Assembly: GCA_036873135.1 (NCBI GenBank)
Contig: JAPTYO010000010.1
Location: forward strand, 26,343,772-26,407,771
DNA length: 64,000 bases
Direction of reading: 5' to 3'
Source: Clarkia xantiana subsp. parviflora
Lineage: Eukaryota > Streptophyta > Magnoliopsida > Myrtales > Onagraceae
The position numbers and the translations under genes were made by a program. Below are positions 35,101-46,814 of the stretch, piece after piece. The notes below the pieces were generated by a model. The model saw nothing but the letters and a program-made list of their open reading frames with translations, was not told the origin of the DNA and did not search any database. Each line of letters begins with the position of its first letter. Positions within the stretch are counted from its first letter, which is position 1.

Positions 35101-37273
35101 AATCTCACATAATTGGTTTTTTTTTCCACACGTTTTAATACAAAGATTTACATAATAGCATCTACCAATTGCAATATGTTAAATTAACCAAGCTTCAAAT
35201 CAGAATTCTCAATTATTCACCACAAACAATAATATTATGATTGAGATCTCATGTCACAAAGAGATATTAAAACAAACACATTTTATTGAAGATGCAAGAT
35301 CTCTATTGACAATGATACAAACAGAAGTAAATGAGAAAAGACTATTGTATACTCTTATATGTGTAAAGAATTATTTGCCTTGATTGCATCCATCTTCATA
35401 TAATTCCCTAAGAGAAACGGGAATATATAGAGATGTAAATTTTTTTTACCATTGTTGCAATAGTAAACGCTAAAAGATGAAAAGACGATATATTTTACTT
35501 TGTATCAACAAGGTTGCCAACGGGGGAATAACAATCTCATTTGATCTAAATTAAACCGCTACTCCCCCAAAAACTTTTTTTATTCAATATTCATCGGTTT
35601 TCTTGGATACATACACATAATTTTTTTTTTTGTTATTCTAGCATCTTCTGCATCCACTGAAGACTATTTTTTCTGGTATATCAGCAATTGGAACAGTTCT
35701 TCATTATTTTCCATTTAATGATGCATAAATTTGAGTATCCTAAAAGAGTACAAAGATAGTTAGAAACATTTATATATTCTGGGATCAATGAAGATGCATA
35801 TTGACAAGGTGCTAAGACAATTGCCTACCCTATTATATGAAGATTCTTTTTTGAAAAATGGACATTCTAACACAAGTACCATTACTTTTGGAAACTTTGA
35901 GGAACACTTCAGAAAAATTCTTAATAACATGGAGGCGATTAAATATTCAACCACATGAGTCTAGAACATTTGTTTGATGATAAATGGGTGCAGTAAAAAT
36001 GTAAAATTTACTATTAAAAAAAAAAAAAAAAAAAAAACTACCCTCATTGCATATTGTACCTACTTGCAGGAATTACAAACAAATTATAAGACAAAAAATC
36101 ATATCACTCCCCCAAATATCATCACTTAATTCAAAATAATTATTTCAACATGTCCTTCACACATAGAAAACAAAAGTATATTTGACTTATCTCATAAGAA
36201 TAATTAAGGTATCAATAACCAGTGTCAATTGATAATTAAGGCTCAATTTGAATAAACCCGTATAATTTGGGGGAGTCGGGTCTTCAGTTTCACTACTGCC
36301 TAGCGGGACTAGTGTGCAAAAGCATCGACGTTGTTGAATTTGGGAGGACGGTCAAGTGTGACGGAAGGCAGAAGATGTGTTGGAGGAGTCGATGGAGGTT
36401 CAGCGATTGGCGTTGGAGGAGCGGATGGAGGTTCAATGATTGACGGGTGTTCAACAACTGTGAGGTTTTAATCACCGAGCGACGGTCGGTGGGCGAGCGG
36501 CGAGCGGTGTTCGATAGGGGGGAGATAGTGGTTGGTTGCGACAGAACTTGTGTATCTAATAGGTGTTGTATTGTGACTTGTGAGAAGACCCAACTTTCAT
36601 CTTATAAGTTGCGTCGATTAGTTGAATACTCGGCCTATTCCGGTTTGGTTTAATATTTATGTTTAGACGACAGGTTTAGTACGGTTTAAAAATGGTACCT
36701 TTTACTTTTTGGAAAGAAAGTGTCTTTTGAGGGTGATGACCATTCTCACATTTTATATTGATGATGATAGATAAGTCCTTCAACTTTATTTATCCATAAA
36801 TAAGTTCTTATTATTAATTTCTCATGATACTTTCAGATCTTTAATATGACCACAAAATTATAAATGTAAGCATTTTGCAAAATATTAAAAAAAAAAAAAA
36901 AGACTTGAATTACACAACAAAAAATGGCTTGAATTACCTAAGCCCATTATCACAACAACATATGAGACTGAATTACAAAAACACATTGGACCAATTTAAA
37001 AAATAAAAAATAAAAATAGTTCTAAATGGTCTGACCAAAATCAGAACTAAAAAGACCAAAATTATTTTAAATGATCTCAGATGGTCCTGGTCGGTTTTAG
37101 GACCAGAACAACTTTGCTTAGCCCTATTTGATATTACACTTATAGTTAACATAAACACCATCATTTTGTGTTCACATCGATTCATCATGTCGTCCTTAAA
37201 TTACTACTCTAGAGTCGTTTTATCAGATAATCAACCTTATTGTGAGTCATCCAATCATAATTGAAGTTTACTA
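35101..37273. other. Intergenic, no intact gene seen
   Basis: AT-rich sequence with poly(A) runs (36007-36037, 36887-36901). A GC-richer patch at 36290-36550 has short repeats (GGAGGTTCAGCGATTGGCG / GGAGGTTCAATGATTGACG). A GGTC array at 37020-37100 ends TTAGCCCTA, again hAT-like. Nothing here is supported as a gene. Confidence 0.35.
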
Positions 37274-37282
37274 ATTTATTTA

Positions 37283-38231
37283 GGGTTAAGAACACAATAG
37301 GGGCCTGAATGTTTGCCCATGTTGCCAAAAGGGGTCTGAATTGAAAAAACGTATTATTAAGGGCCTGAATTTTGAGTTTTGTGTTTTTTCAAGTCTCCGT
37401 CCAAATTTTCTGTTAAATCTAACAGAACCACGTGAAAAGACAAAAATACCCTTTTGTAATTATTATACAATTTATCAATTTAATTAATAAAATGTGAAAT
37501 GTCTAAAATACCCCTACACACTAATTATGCCCTTAAGGCCACCACGCTCCGGCCACCGCCCGGCGACCACCACCCGGCTCCGGCGACCACCACCAACCTC
37601 CGGCGACCACCACCGACCTCCGGCGACGACCGAAAAGCTCCGATCGGAGCTTTGGAGCTCCGGTCGGAGCCACAAAGCTCCGATCGGATCGGAGCCACAG
37701 AGCTCCGATCTGGAGCCCTGTGGCTCCGATCGGGAGCCACAGAGCTCCGATCTGGAGCCCTGTGGCTCCGATCGGGAGCCACAAAGCTCCGATCTAGAGC
37801 TCTGTGGCCCCGATCGGAGCCACAGTGCTCCGATCGGAGCTTTTTGGCTCCGATCGGAGCTTTTCGGTCGTCGCCGGAGGCCGGTGGTGGTCGTCGGAGG
37901 TCAGTGGTGGTCGCCGGAGGCCGGTGGTGGTCGCCGGAGTCGGGGTGGTGGTGGTCGCCGGAGCTGTGGTGGCTTAAAGGGTATTTTCGTCATTTTAGGT
38001 CAAACATATGAAAGACACACTTTGGTCAAAGGGCATTTTCGGGTTTTCAAATTATTTTTGGTCACATGCCAAGCATATGACCACTTTCCGTCACTTTTAA
38101 CAGAAAAAATAGACGGAGACCTCACTTATACACAAAACTCAAAATTCAGACCCTAAATAATACGTTTTTTCAATTCAGACCCCTTTTGACAACATGGGCA
38201 AACATTCAGGCCCCTATTGTGTTCTTAACCC
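37283..38231. mobile_element. Non-autonomous MULE-like element with palindromic GC core and 9-bp TSD
   Basis: The 949-bp element starts GGGTTAAGAACACAATAGG and ends with the inverse ...CCTATTGTGTTCTTAACCC. It is flanked by the perfect 9-bp repeat ATTTATTTA (37274-37282 and 38232-38240). The core (37545-37970) holds CGGCGACCACCACC repeats on one side, their inverse on the other, and in the middle many copies of the self-complementary unit GCTCCGATCGGAGC. Long frames over the core (up to 220 codons) are low-complexity and not genes. Confidence 0.92.
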
Positions 38232-38240
38232 ATTTATTTA

Positions 38241-38833
38241 TAGCCTCATTCAGCTAACAGTCTTATAGCATGCTACCGACTGAGTGATGCGAAAAATAGT
38301 TAATATTATGTGTTAATATATTTTGCATAGAAAAATACGAAATCTCTGACCGACTATATCTTCATTCCTTATTTTATTATTATTGAATGAAATGTTGTAC
38401 GTATTCTCTATATTAATATTCCCACCAAACAAATAATAATAATAATATATTAAAACTTAGCGCAGAAGAAGAGTAACTTCTACCAAAAATAGATAAAAAG
38501 AAATAGCTAGACAGAAAAAAAAAAAGGGCCATATATAGATTTAGACTAAAGCTGTATGTGTTGGACCGAAAGTCAAAATCCAGACCATGCTAGTTGCTAC
38601 ATTGTCTTGCTCGGAACTAAACCTTGTCATAATTAACGGTTGAGAAGATGGAAATATGATGACACGCGACAAAAAATTGATAAGATGGAAGAATTAGGTT
38701 GAAGGATTAAATTATAATATATTTTTATATAAATGAAAATGAAAATGAATGGTTAGTATTGGTAATTTTAAACTCATTCTGAGTTCGAGTTCTTATATTT
38801 ATTTTGCGAGCATATCATATATTTAAACAATTT
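38241..38833. other. AT-rich spacer, no gene seen
   Basis: No feature recognised beyond A-rich tracts. Confidence 0.4.
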
Positions 38834-38838
38834 GTGAA

Positions 38839-39450
38839 TATTAAATTCTACACTGGGCCGAGCCAAACCCAACATGCCAATATAGAGCAACCATTTTTAC
38901 AAGTGAGTTTCAATCCTAAAACCAATCGGTAATAGAAGTGGTAGCCAACTTGCTTATATGGTGCCCAAATATTTCTCACACCACCGGTGTGGGACAACTC
39001 TCGCGGTGGAGAGTTCTAATACACCCCCCGCACCGTGAGGACTCTTTAACTAAGGCGCCGACTTTTCAAATCCGAGCGGGTTGTGACTTAATTTCAACAA
39101 TCCTCACTCTCACGCCAGGCCCGACTCGGTAACCTTGTACGTGGAGTCAACAAAGGGGACAAACCCAACACCGCCTATCAGAATCGGGCTCTGATACCAT
39201 GTTAAATTCCCCATTGGGCCGAGCCAAACCCAACGGGCCAACATAGAGCAACCATTTTCACAAGTGGGTTCAATCCTAAAACCAATTGATAATAGGAGGA
39301 GGTGACCCATTTGCTTATATGGTGCCCAAATATTCATTACACCACCAATGTGGGACACCTCGCACGATGGATCCCCACTTGCTTATATGGTGCCCAAATA
39401 TTTCTCACACCACCGGTGTGGGAAAACTCTCACGGTGGAGAGTTCTAACA
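38839..39450 (-). mobile_element. TRIM (miniature LTR retrotransposon)
   Basis: Two LTRs (about 38839-39021 and 39200-39450) share TTGGGCCGAGCCAAACCCAAC-type sequence, TTGCTTATATGGTGCCCAAA and GGTGGAGAGTTCTAA. The right LTR is longer because of an internal tandem duplication of the ATATGGTGCCCAAATATT block. Between them are only about 170 bp: a purine tract on the minus strand (GCGGGGGG near 39024) and the primer-binding site TGGTATCAGAGC (complement of 39188-39199) directly beside LTR start TG at 39200. Flanking 5-mers are GTGAA and GTGGA. Nothing is coded. Size and layout fit the TRIM class. Confidence 0.8.
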
Positions 39451-39455
39451 GTGGA

Positions 39456-41540
39456 AACAATAGCCTCTTCAAGAGGTCAATACGTTATGCATTTTATTTT
39501 CCCAGAAAATGATCTTAATCAAGTCATTAAAGAGATTCGAACTCGTAACGCTAGAGGCAAACCATATAGCTAGAATGAACGCTCTCAACTACTTGACTAC
39601 AATTCTGGTGGTTATTGGATAATGGTAACTAACAAAATTATTAGTTTTAAAGTTTAAAATTAATTTCATAGTTTTTCTTCCTAGATGTGTATTATTATGT
39701 CATGCGATATAACCGATAATTTTGAACTTTAAAATTTATAAAAAGCTATAGTATTAAATAAATATTATATAATTCTAATGTCTATAAATATATTTGCTTC
39801 CTTTATTTAATACGATATAACATTATCGACTACCGAATATTGTAATCAAAGAGGGATAAATTTTTCTACTGTATTATGATTTATGAACGATTTTTATGTA
39901 AAAGTATAGACGAAGGCTTTCTGAAATGTATATGATATCAAATATTTATTACTTCATTTACCATTATTACAGATTAATCAATAATAATAAAAAAAAAAAA
40001 ATTTAGTATATTATTTAAAAAAATCACGGAAAATGCGAACCAATAATAGTATAACATAGGTTTTCATCTATGTAGATTCATATGCATGTCAGTCAATGTT
40101 TAGTTAATTTCATAACGCAATCACAAATGCTTTTTATTTTGAGTTTTAAAAAACTGGAAATATTTATGTCATTAATTAATAATATTATATTATTTTAGTA
40201 TATATATATTTACTTATTTTAAATAATATTATTTAATTTAAATAGTCATAAATTTTATATACCTACTTTAGTTTATTAACTCTTTTATTTGTGAAAATCA
40301 ATGTAAAAAACTCCCAATAATACCTGAAATCATATGCTTTTATTCACATACATTATTCTAAAAATTAATCAAGAATTAGATATATGTAATCTTTTAAGAT
40401 ATTAAAAGTAGATTCTCACCAAAAACATTAATCAATAACTATTATAATAATATAAAATTTTGATTTAACATTTCAAAGTGAAATCAAAGTGTATGTCTAT
40501 TCATTCTTGTATTTTTAGTTTTTACTAGAGCTGACAATTTTAGCAGAACACAACAAATAAAATATATTACAAGTTTGGTCAATCATTATCGAGTTGTGCT
40601 AATTGTGTTAAGATTTGGTGTGTTTGTTTCGTCCAACACGGGGTGGCAAGACGAAATTGTGGTTTATATATAATCAAAATGAATATAATTTTTTCATTAA
40701 AAAAATGAATATAATTTTGCTTAATTAAGTTAAAAATGTCATATGGTAAAATTTGTGAATTTAAACTTTAAACTGCACTAGAATTAATGTATGTCACATC
40801 AACTTTCGCGTTATGATTGTTTATTTTAATTTAGTACAATAATATCTACTCTTAAATATCATAATCAAAAAGTCATACTTTTTTGTACGGTACTTTAATT
40901 TACGAACATATATGTCGAAACCTTCTAAACTACACATATAATTATTTATTTAGTAAAGAATATAATAATAATAAAAATAATATGAATATATTATATATCT
41001 TTATATATTATAAAACGAGTTGCGAGAATGGTATTAGAACCTAATTTTTTTATATGAGTAGAATCAAACTTGTGTCGGTAACTAATAACAAAGATATATA
41101 TATATATATTATTAAATTAAATTAAATGATTTTTCACCGACCTATATAATTATATTTTTGTCGTTTACCGCTATATATGTACACAACCAAAATTGAATTG
41201 TCATTGTAGGTTTATATATACGGTTAATTATTTGTGCCGTTTATTTTTTTGTCGTATTCCTACCGAGCTAAATTGACACACTTTTCTATCTAATCATGTT
41301 TGGATTAATCCCTTTGAAGCACGAGATAACACCAATACGATACGATTTGCACGAATTGCTAGCCCTAATTCTATATCGTTTTAGACCTACCTCATCAAAG
41401 TCTATTACATTTCCTTCTTGATAATTTTTTAAAGCATCTTTGAGTCATTAATTACCATTGAAATAAACCCTAATGTTAGCTCTAGAGCTTGCTGCCTCTA
41501 TAGCTAAGCGGGGAATTTATTAGAAAATAGTTGTGATTAC
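39456..41540. other. AT-rich intergenic, no gene seen
   Basis: No coding, RNA or bounded repeat feature recognised. Short TA runs only. Confidence 0.45.
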
Positions 41541-41595
41541 TACACACACTGTTTTTCCTTAATAATTATTTTTCTACTCATCACTCTCGCGCGCA

Positions 41596-42285
41596 TCATC
41601 TTATCCTCTGCACCCCGGCTCGATGAACTTCCAGCTGGAATCTCGTGGCCGCCGCCAGGAACTTCACCGTCTGCACCGGACTTAATATCTCCACAACCTT
41701 GAGCGCCGTCGCCGCTCTTAGCATGTCCGCCCTTTTCACCACTGCCTCCATGTTCGATTTGATTATCTCCACCGCATCCTCCGCCTCGCCAACCGCTCCG
41801 TCCCTCGGAATCATTCCGCACCGCCGCGCCACACCAAGCATGGCCGGTCCCGCCACGCTCTCCTGAACCCTAGCCACCTCGTCATTCACCGCCTTCTCCT
41901 CCGACTTCGTCCTCGCCGCCAAATCCTCCATCTCCGCCGCCTGTTCTTCCGACAGGTCAGTGGCCTCCCGGAGTCCCAGCTGGACGGCGAGGCTGGGGCG
42001 GAACCCGGTCACCCAGAGGAAGGCGTGCTCGAGGGAGGTGAGCCACGGCGCGGAGAAGAGGAGGAGGACGTTCTGATTTCCCACCGTCGATTTCTCGCTG
42101 TAGTAGTGGTGGTAGTGGGAGACGACGCGGTTGATGAGTTCACGGTGACGGTCTTCGTCGCCGGCGTCGGAGCGGGTGGCGGCAAGGAGCTCGTCGAGGT
42201 AGGTCTGTTGACGGAGCATCCAGACTTGGAGGAAGGATCTGAAGGAGGTTATTACATCCGTGTCTGTCTCTGATGATCTTGTCAT
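41596..42285 (-). CDS. DOG1-domain protein (DOG1-like)
   Basis: An intronless frame encodes 229 residues, the normal size for DOG1-like proteins. The N-terminal FRSFLQVWMLRQQTYLDELL and the central block FSAPWLTSLEHAFLWVTGFRPSLA match the DOG1 domain, shared by DELAY OF GERMINATION 1, its paralogues and the N-terminal region of some TGA bZIP factors. Residues about 112-155 (EQAAEMEDLAARTKSEEK) look coiled-coil. DOG1 itself sets seed dormancy together with clade A PP2C phosphatases and ABA. The role of the -like members is less clear. The start ATG at 42285 is the first after a GA-repeat leader, and the frame is very GC-rich at third positions. A CTD of the DOG1 haem-binding type is not evident. 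Closest is probably the intronless DOG1-like 4 group (inference). Confidence 0.88.
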   Translation of the reverse strand: MTRSSETDTDVITSFRSFLQVWMLRQQTYLDELLAATRSDAGDEDRHRELINRVVSHYHHYYSEKSTVGNQNVLLLFSAPWLTSLEHAFLWVTGFRPSLAVQLGLREATDLSEEQAAEMEDLAARTKSEEKAVNDEVARVQESVAGPAMLGVARRCGMIPRDGAVGEAEDAVEIIKSNMEAVVKRADMLRAATALKVVEILSPVQTVKFLAAATRFQLEVHRAGVQRIR

Positions 42286-42295
42286 TCTCAGCTAG

Positions 42296-42319
42296 AGTGA
42301 GAGAGAGAGAGAGAGAGAA
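42296..42319. repeat. (GA)n tract in the 5' leader of the DOG1-like gene
   Basis: About twelve GA units (CT on the coding strand) directly upstream of the start. Such tracts are common in plant leaders and may bind BPC/GAGA factors (family knowledge). Confidence 0.7.
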
Positions 42320-42357
42320 AGGTGTTTGTTACGTTTATTAATGGAGGTTGAACAACT

Positions 42358-42367
42358 CTTATATAGG
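42358..42367 (-). promoter_or_regulatory. TATA box of the DOG1-like gene
   Basis: The minus strand reads CCTATATAAG, about 75 bp upstream of the ATG at 42285, a good position for a plant TATA box with a short leader. Confidence 0.6.
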
Positions 42368-42419
42368 AATTAGATGGACGCGGACTGTACTCGTATCGTA
42401 GCGGGAAAGAACATGTTTT

Positions 42420-45400
42420 GTCGCCTTTTCATTTAAATAATAATATAATATTTACAGAATTTGCATTTACATAATTTATGAATTCGAATTTGATTTATCA
42501 AATATAAAGTTTTGAGTTTCAGTTTTACACTTTTACTGTTAATATAATATATTATATTATATTTTATAATTAAAAATCGTACAAGTATATGAAGTGAATT
42601 TAGAATTATCTACACTCCTAGAATGATTCTCATCCGCATTAGTTAAGTTTGTACCCAAAAAAAAAATGTTGGTCATGAAAATTCATTGGTTCTAAGGTCA
42701 GAATATAAAATGCCTACTAAAAATGGCTGCTCTCCCATTATTGTCGATGTGGTTGTTTACGACGACGACCGCGTATATAATATAATGATTTTCTTGTAAG
42801 TTTCTTATAGTAGTTTAGATTTTCATTAATTACTTTGCTCAAATTCTTCCTAAAAGATATTGGAAGTATGTTTGAAAAAATGCATATATATATATATATA
42901 TGCACAAAATGGGTTGATGTGTAATTTAGAAAGCGGATGTATCATGTAAATTGGTTATTGTTTCCGTCTCTTCTAGTTTCCGTGGTTTGCATGTTTGAAT
43001 AAAATATTAAATATTTTCAGAGTAAAAAAATAAATATAAAATTCCTAAATAATAAACAGAGCGTAAAATGTTAAAAGAATTCCATAATTTAAAATAAAGA
43101 ATGAATCTTCTTTTCTTCAACATTTTTTTATAGTAATTATTATAATACAACAAAAATTATTTAAAAGGGCTTTTTGAAATTTAAGTGGCAGAAGGATAGG
43201 ATAGGCCTTAGTTTGTTGATAAGGTTGTTACAAACTTGCAAGATGGTTGAATATCTCTGACATACCTACTTAGGGACAATGTCGTACCAATTGGTCAAAT
43301 TTATAATGCTTCAAATGTCGTACCGTGAGGACCAACCGAGCTTGATAAGGCGGCAACAACATACATATTTTCTTTGACCCTAATTCGTGAAGAGTTTCCC
43401 ACCATAGTGATCTCACTGGGACCATAGGCGCCAACATATATGCAGGAACCGATTGGAGGCAAGTAAATTTTTTTTTTTGGCCAAAACAAGCAAGTCACTG
43501 AACAAGAACAACAAGAGAAGCAATATTTCCAAAATGGAGGCTAGACAATTCTCGATTCCTTGGTGTCAAAAAGGTCATAGATAGATACTAAGACATCACA
43601 GAAGCCTAAAACAACAGTCCAGCAAATATGTCAGAGTTTGAATTGTTTTGGAAAAAAAAAAAAAGTTATGAACCGGTTCGAACCAGTTTTGAACCGGTTC
43701 TGTAATGGTCGGTTTAGTAGCTCCAAATCCGGTTCGGTTCTTGCTTTGTGTATAGAACCGGCTGAACCATAAATCTGGTTCGGTTCTGAACCGGTTCGGT
43801 CCAGAACCGAACCATGCCCAGCCCTAGTTAAACCTACATGAGATTGGTTTTTATTTGTAAATTACATTAGTTTTTGACTTGAAGAGAACGGGTGTAAATT
43901 TTATTATTTAGCTTTATTTTACTACATTATAAATTGTAGTTACTCTAATCTAATATCTTATAAGAGATCTAATTAATAGGGAAATGGAATACAACATACT
44001 TGAAAATGGTAGTTTTTGGTACCAATATGTTTTAAAATGTATAAATGTTTCAAAACAATGATATTTGTCACTTGGTTCAATCATCTATCTAAACTTGTCG
44101 TTAAATATATTTTAAATTTAGAAAATTAACCGGATATTTTTCTACATATCAAAGTCAAAACCTAATAACTTATACTAGTGTTACAACTTACAATAGTATC
44201 CTGACTCGATTGAAACTCAATTGATCCCTATTCAGTTATGTTTGAGTTGCCTAAATTGTAACATTCGTTTAAGACATTAGTGCTTAGTTGTGATACTTTG
44301 AAAAAGTACTTAGTTAATAGTTTTGTATATATTTGAAATGTATTTAACAAAAATTTTGAATAGAGTATTGAAAAAGACCAATTATTATTGTTTTGAAACA
44401 TATTGTATATTTTAAAACATATTAGTATCAGAAACCATTATTTTCAAACATATTGTATTTTTTATATAGTTTTCCTAATGAAATATAGTTATACGTTAAA
44501 TCGTCGCAGTTTTTTTCCTACATAGTGTACTCTCATTATAGATATCATAAATCTGCAACTAGTTCGAAGTATCATATTTATTACTTTACAGTTTTTCATT
44601 TTAAAATTAACGGAACAAAAAAATATTTTTTTAGCAACAAAAAACCTAGATCATGAGCAATAAATCTGATACTTCGAAAAAAGTGACATGTTTTTGTTGG
44701 TTAAAAACATTACAGTTAAAACTAACGATCAACAAACAAATATATAAAAAATCAAAAATTGCAAACGTATTGCACTAAAATACTACAATTTGCAAACATA
44801 TTACACCAGGAGTTTAAAAAAAAAATTATTACACCAAAAATTAATTTTAATCAAACATATTATAAAAAATACTTTAACAATTTATTATATTAAAAAATCT
44901 CGTTTACGTCAACACGAACTTAAATAAAATAAATAATATGAAAAGCTAATAGTTGTTGCATAGGAAGGAGAGGAAGGCGTACTATTATACCAACTGATGG
45001 CGGTTTTTCAATATAATAAATGATGCATGAAAGGAAACAAACATAAGACAGTGTCGGTGGATTTTGCATATCTTCCATCTTAAGAAATAAGTACATCTCG
45101 TGGCAAAAATAAATAAGTACATGCTTTTATAATAGGCCACGATAAAATTGTTATTTGACCCATACCTATGATTATTCGATTTCCTTAGGCCAAAAGAAAT
45201 GTAAAATTAATGACGGGATAATAAATTGTAACACAATAAAAATATGAGAAATTATACTATATTGCGGCGCCACCTCATGCTGACCCTCACCCTACTTACA
45301 ATGGATTGGGGTGGGACCCAGTCAGTAAGGCCCTACATCACTCCATTGTGAGTGTGTGAGGGCTAGCACGTGGTGGTGCCATACTAGCGAATAAAGTCTC

Positions 45401-45890
45401 TAAAAATATCGATTGATAGCCTTTTTTGTTGTTTATTTTTTATTATTTTATATCATTTTGGTCGGTTAGTCCGCTGCTCCACATTACCTCCAACGCGCTT
45501 TTCGTAATAAATATTTGGGAATTAGGATGATAGGGTTGTTAGTGGAACTATATTAACAGATCAGTATGTGTACAGACAGTGACAAATCCAAGAATCAGGG
45601 GTTAATGGGTGCATAAATATTTTTTTATATGTTTATAGGAAGTTGAATCGGATCAAAGACTAATTCGGGTCGAAACGGACAAAATTTTTCCATAATGAAC
45701 TTTTTAAAGTAATATCCAAAACGAATATAACATAGTTTAAAAAAAAAAATACATCTTTCCTTACAATATTTCATACTTGAAATCTACCAATAATATCTTC
45801 ACAAACGATTGGGTTTTATAAAATAAACAAATAGACGGTCCTAATATAACCCAACAATGTTTTTTTTAATTACAAATTTTAAAAACATTA
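42420..45890. other. Intergenic with repeat fragments
   Basis: No gene is seen. 43665-43825 is a GAACCGGTTCGGTT array ending CATGCCCAGCCCTA, resembling the right end of a plant hAT-like repeat. 44590-44720 is a fragment related to the MULE-like element in the DnaJ intron. A TA run lies at 42884-42902. Confidence 0.4.
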
Positions 45891-45893
45891 ATA

Positions 45894-45898
<5 letters not shown>

Positions 45899-45955
<57 letters not shown>
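45899..45955. repeat. (TA)n microsatellite
   Basis: About 28 TA units. A long minus-strand frame spanning it is low-complexity (YIYIYI, then F/L-rich) and not a gene. Confidence 0.95.
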
Positions 45956-45957
<2 letters not shown>

Positions 45958-46562
45958 TTGAAAAAAATGAAGTAAAGCTATAAAGAAAAAAAACAAAAAT
46001 AAGATTAAATAACTTATTAAAAGCAAGAAATTTTTTATGAACAAAAACAAGAGATAAAAAAAAATTAATAAGAGATTAAATCCTTCTTTAATGCTTGATT
46101 TTGTGTCATGTGGGAATTCAACATTGGATGGCCAAATTAGCAACAAAAAAAAAATGTTAAAACTTGAATTTGTGGCAAAGGGGATTAGAACCTTCGATGA
46201 AAGAGTAAAGATATGTAACAACGAGTAAGCTACAACCATATATTTTGTTAATGGTGTCATTTGCTAAATTTATATTGGGTCCCAATAACTACTGACTAAT
46301 TTTTTCGAATATATTTGAAGTAGTTCGGACGTGTTAAGTGGTGTCCCGGAACCCCATAATACACCACATGGATCCATCCCTGTGTACCGATCGTTTACTA
46401 AGTTTGGTCGGAAAAAAAATCATAAACCTTAAGTAGATAAGTTCAATGAATGAGTTTAGGATTAGCACCACTAACATATATATATATTTTAAATAGCAGC
46501 GCCATCATCATCCAAATATATATATATATATATATATATGTTAAATAACTGGATTTTTTTAT

Positions 46563-46782
46563 CATGCTTTGAGAGCACCATGCTTTTGGTTTTTTTAATA
46601 CTATGGTGGACTTAATTGTAACATAAGTAAAACTTTAAAAGTATGAAAAAATATGATTTTTTTAAACTACACCTAAGATGTGTATCATACTATTAATAAT
46701 ATCAATTTCCCTATGGGGTTCACCTTTAGGGCAATAGAAAAATAAAAAAATTAGTGACAAAAGCATGATGCTCCAAGAGCAT
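46563..46782. mobile_element. MITE-like element, copy 2
   Basis: Same family and orientation as 17858-18080. Ends are CATGCTTTGAGAGCACCATG and GCATGATGCTCCAAGAGCAT. A Helitron-like GC hairpin (GCGCATGC-ATT-GCACGCGC, 46796-46814) begins about 14 bp to its right. Confidence 0.65.
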
Positions 46783-46814
46783 TGTAGTTAATTCGGCGCA
46801 TGCATTGCACGCGC

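Noticed and set aside
37494..38156. Overlapping open frames up to 220 codons on both strands
   Set aside because: They cover the palindromic low-complexity core of a MULE-like element flanked by a 9-bp duplication. All frames are open because the GC repeats lack stop codons.
41540..42273. Frames overlapping the DOG1-like gene
   Set aside because: Composition-driven shadows of the real minus-strand frame, lacking domains.
45841..46260. 139-codon minus-strand frame rich in F, L, I and Y
   Set aside because: Spans a TA microsatellite and T-rich DNA. Hydrophobic composition comes from AT-rich sequence, not a membrane protein.
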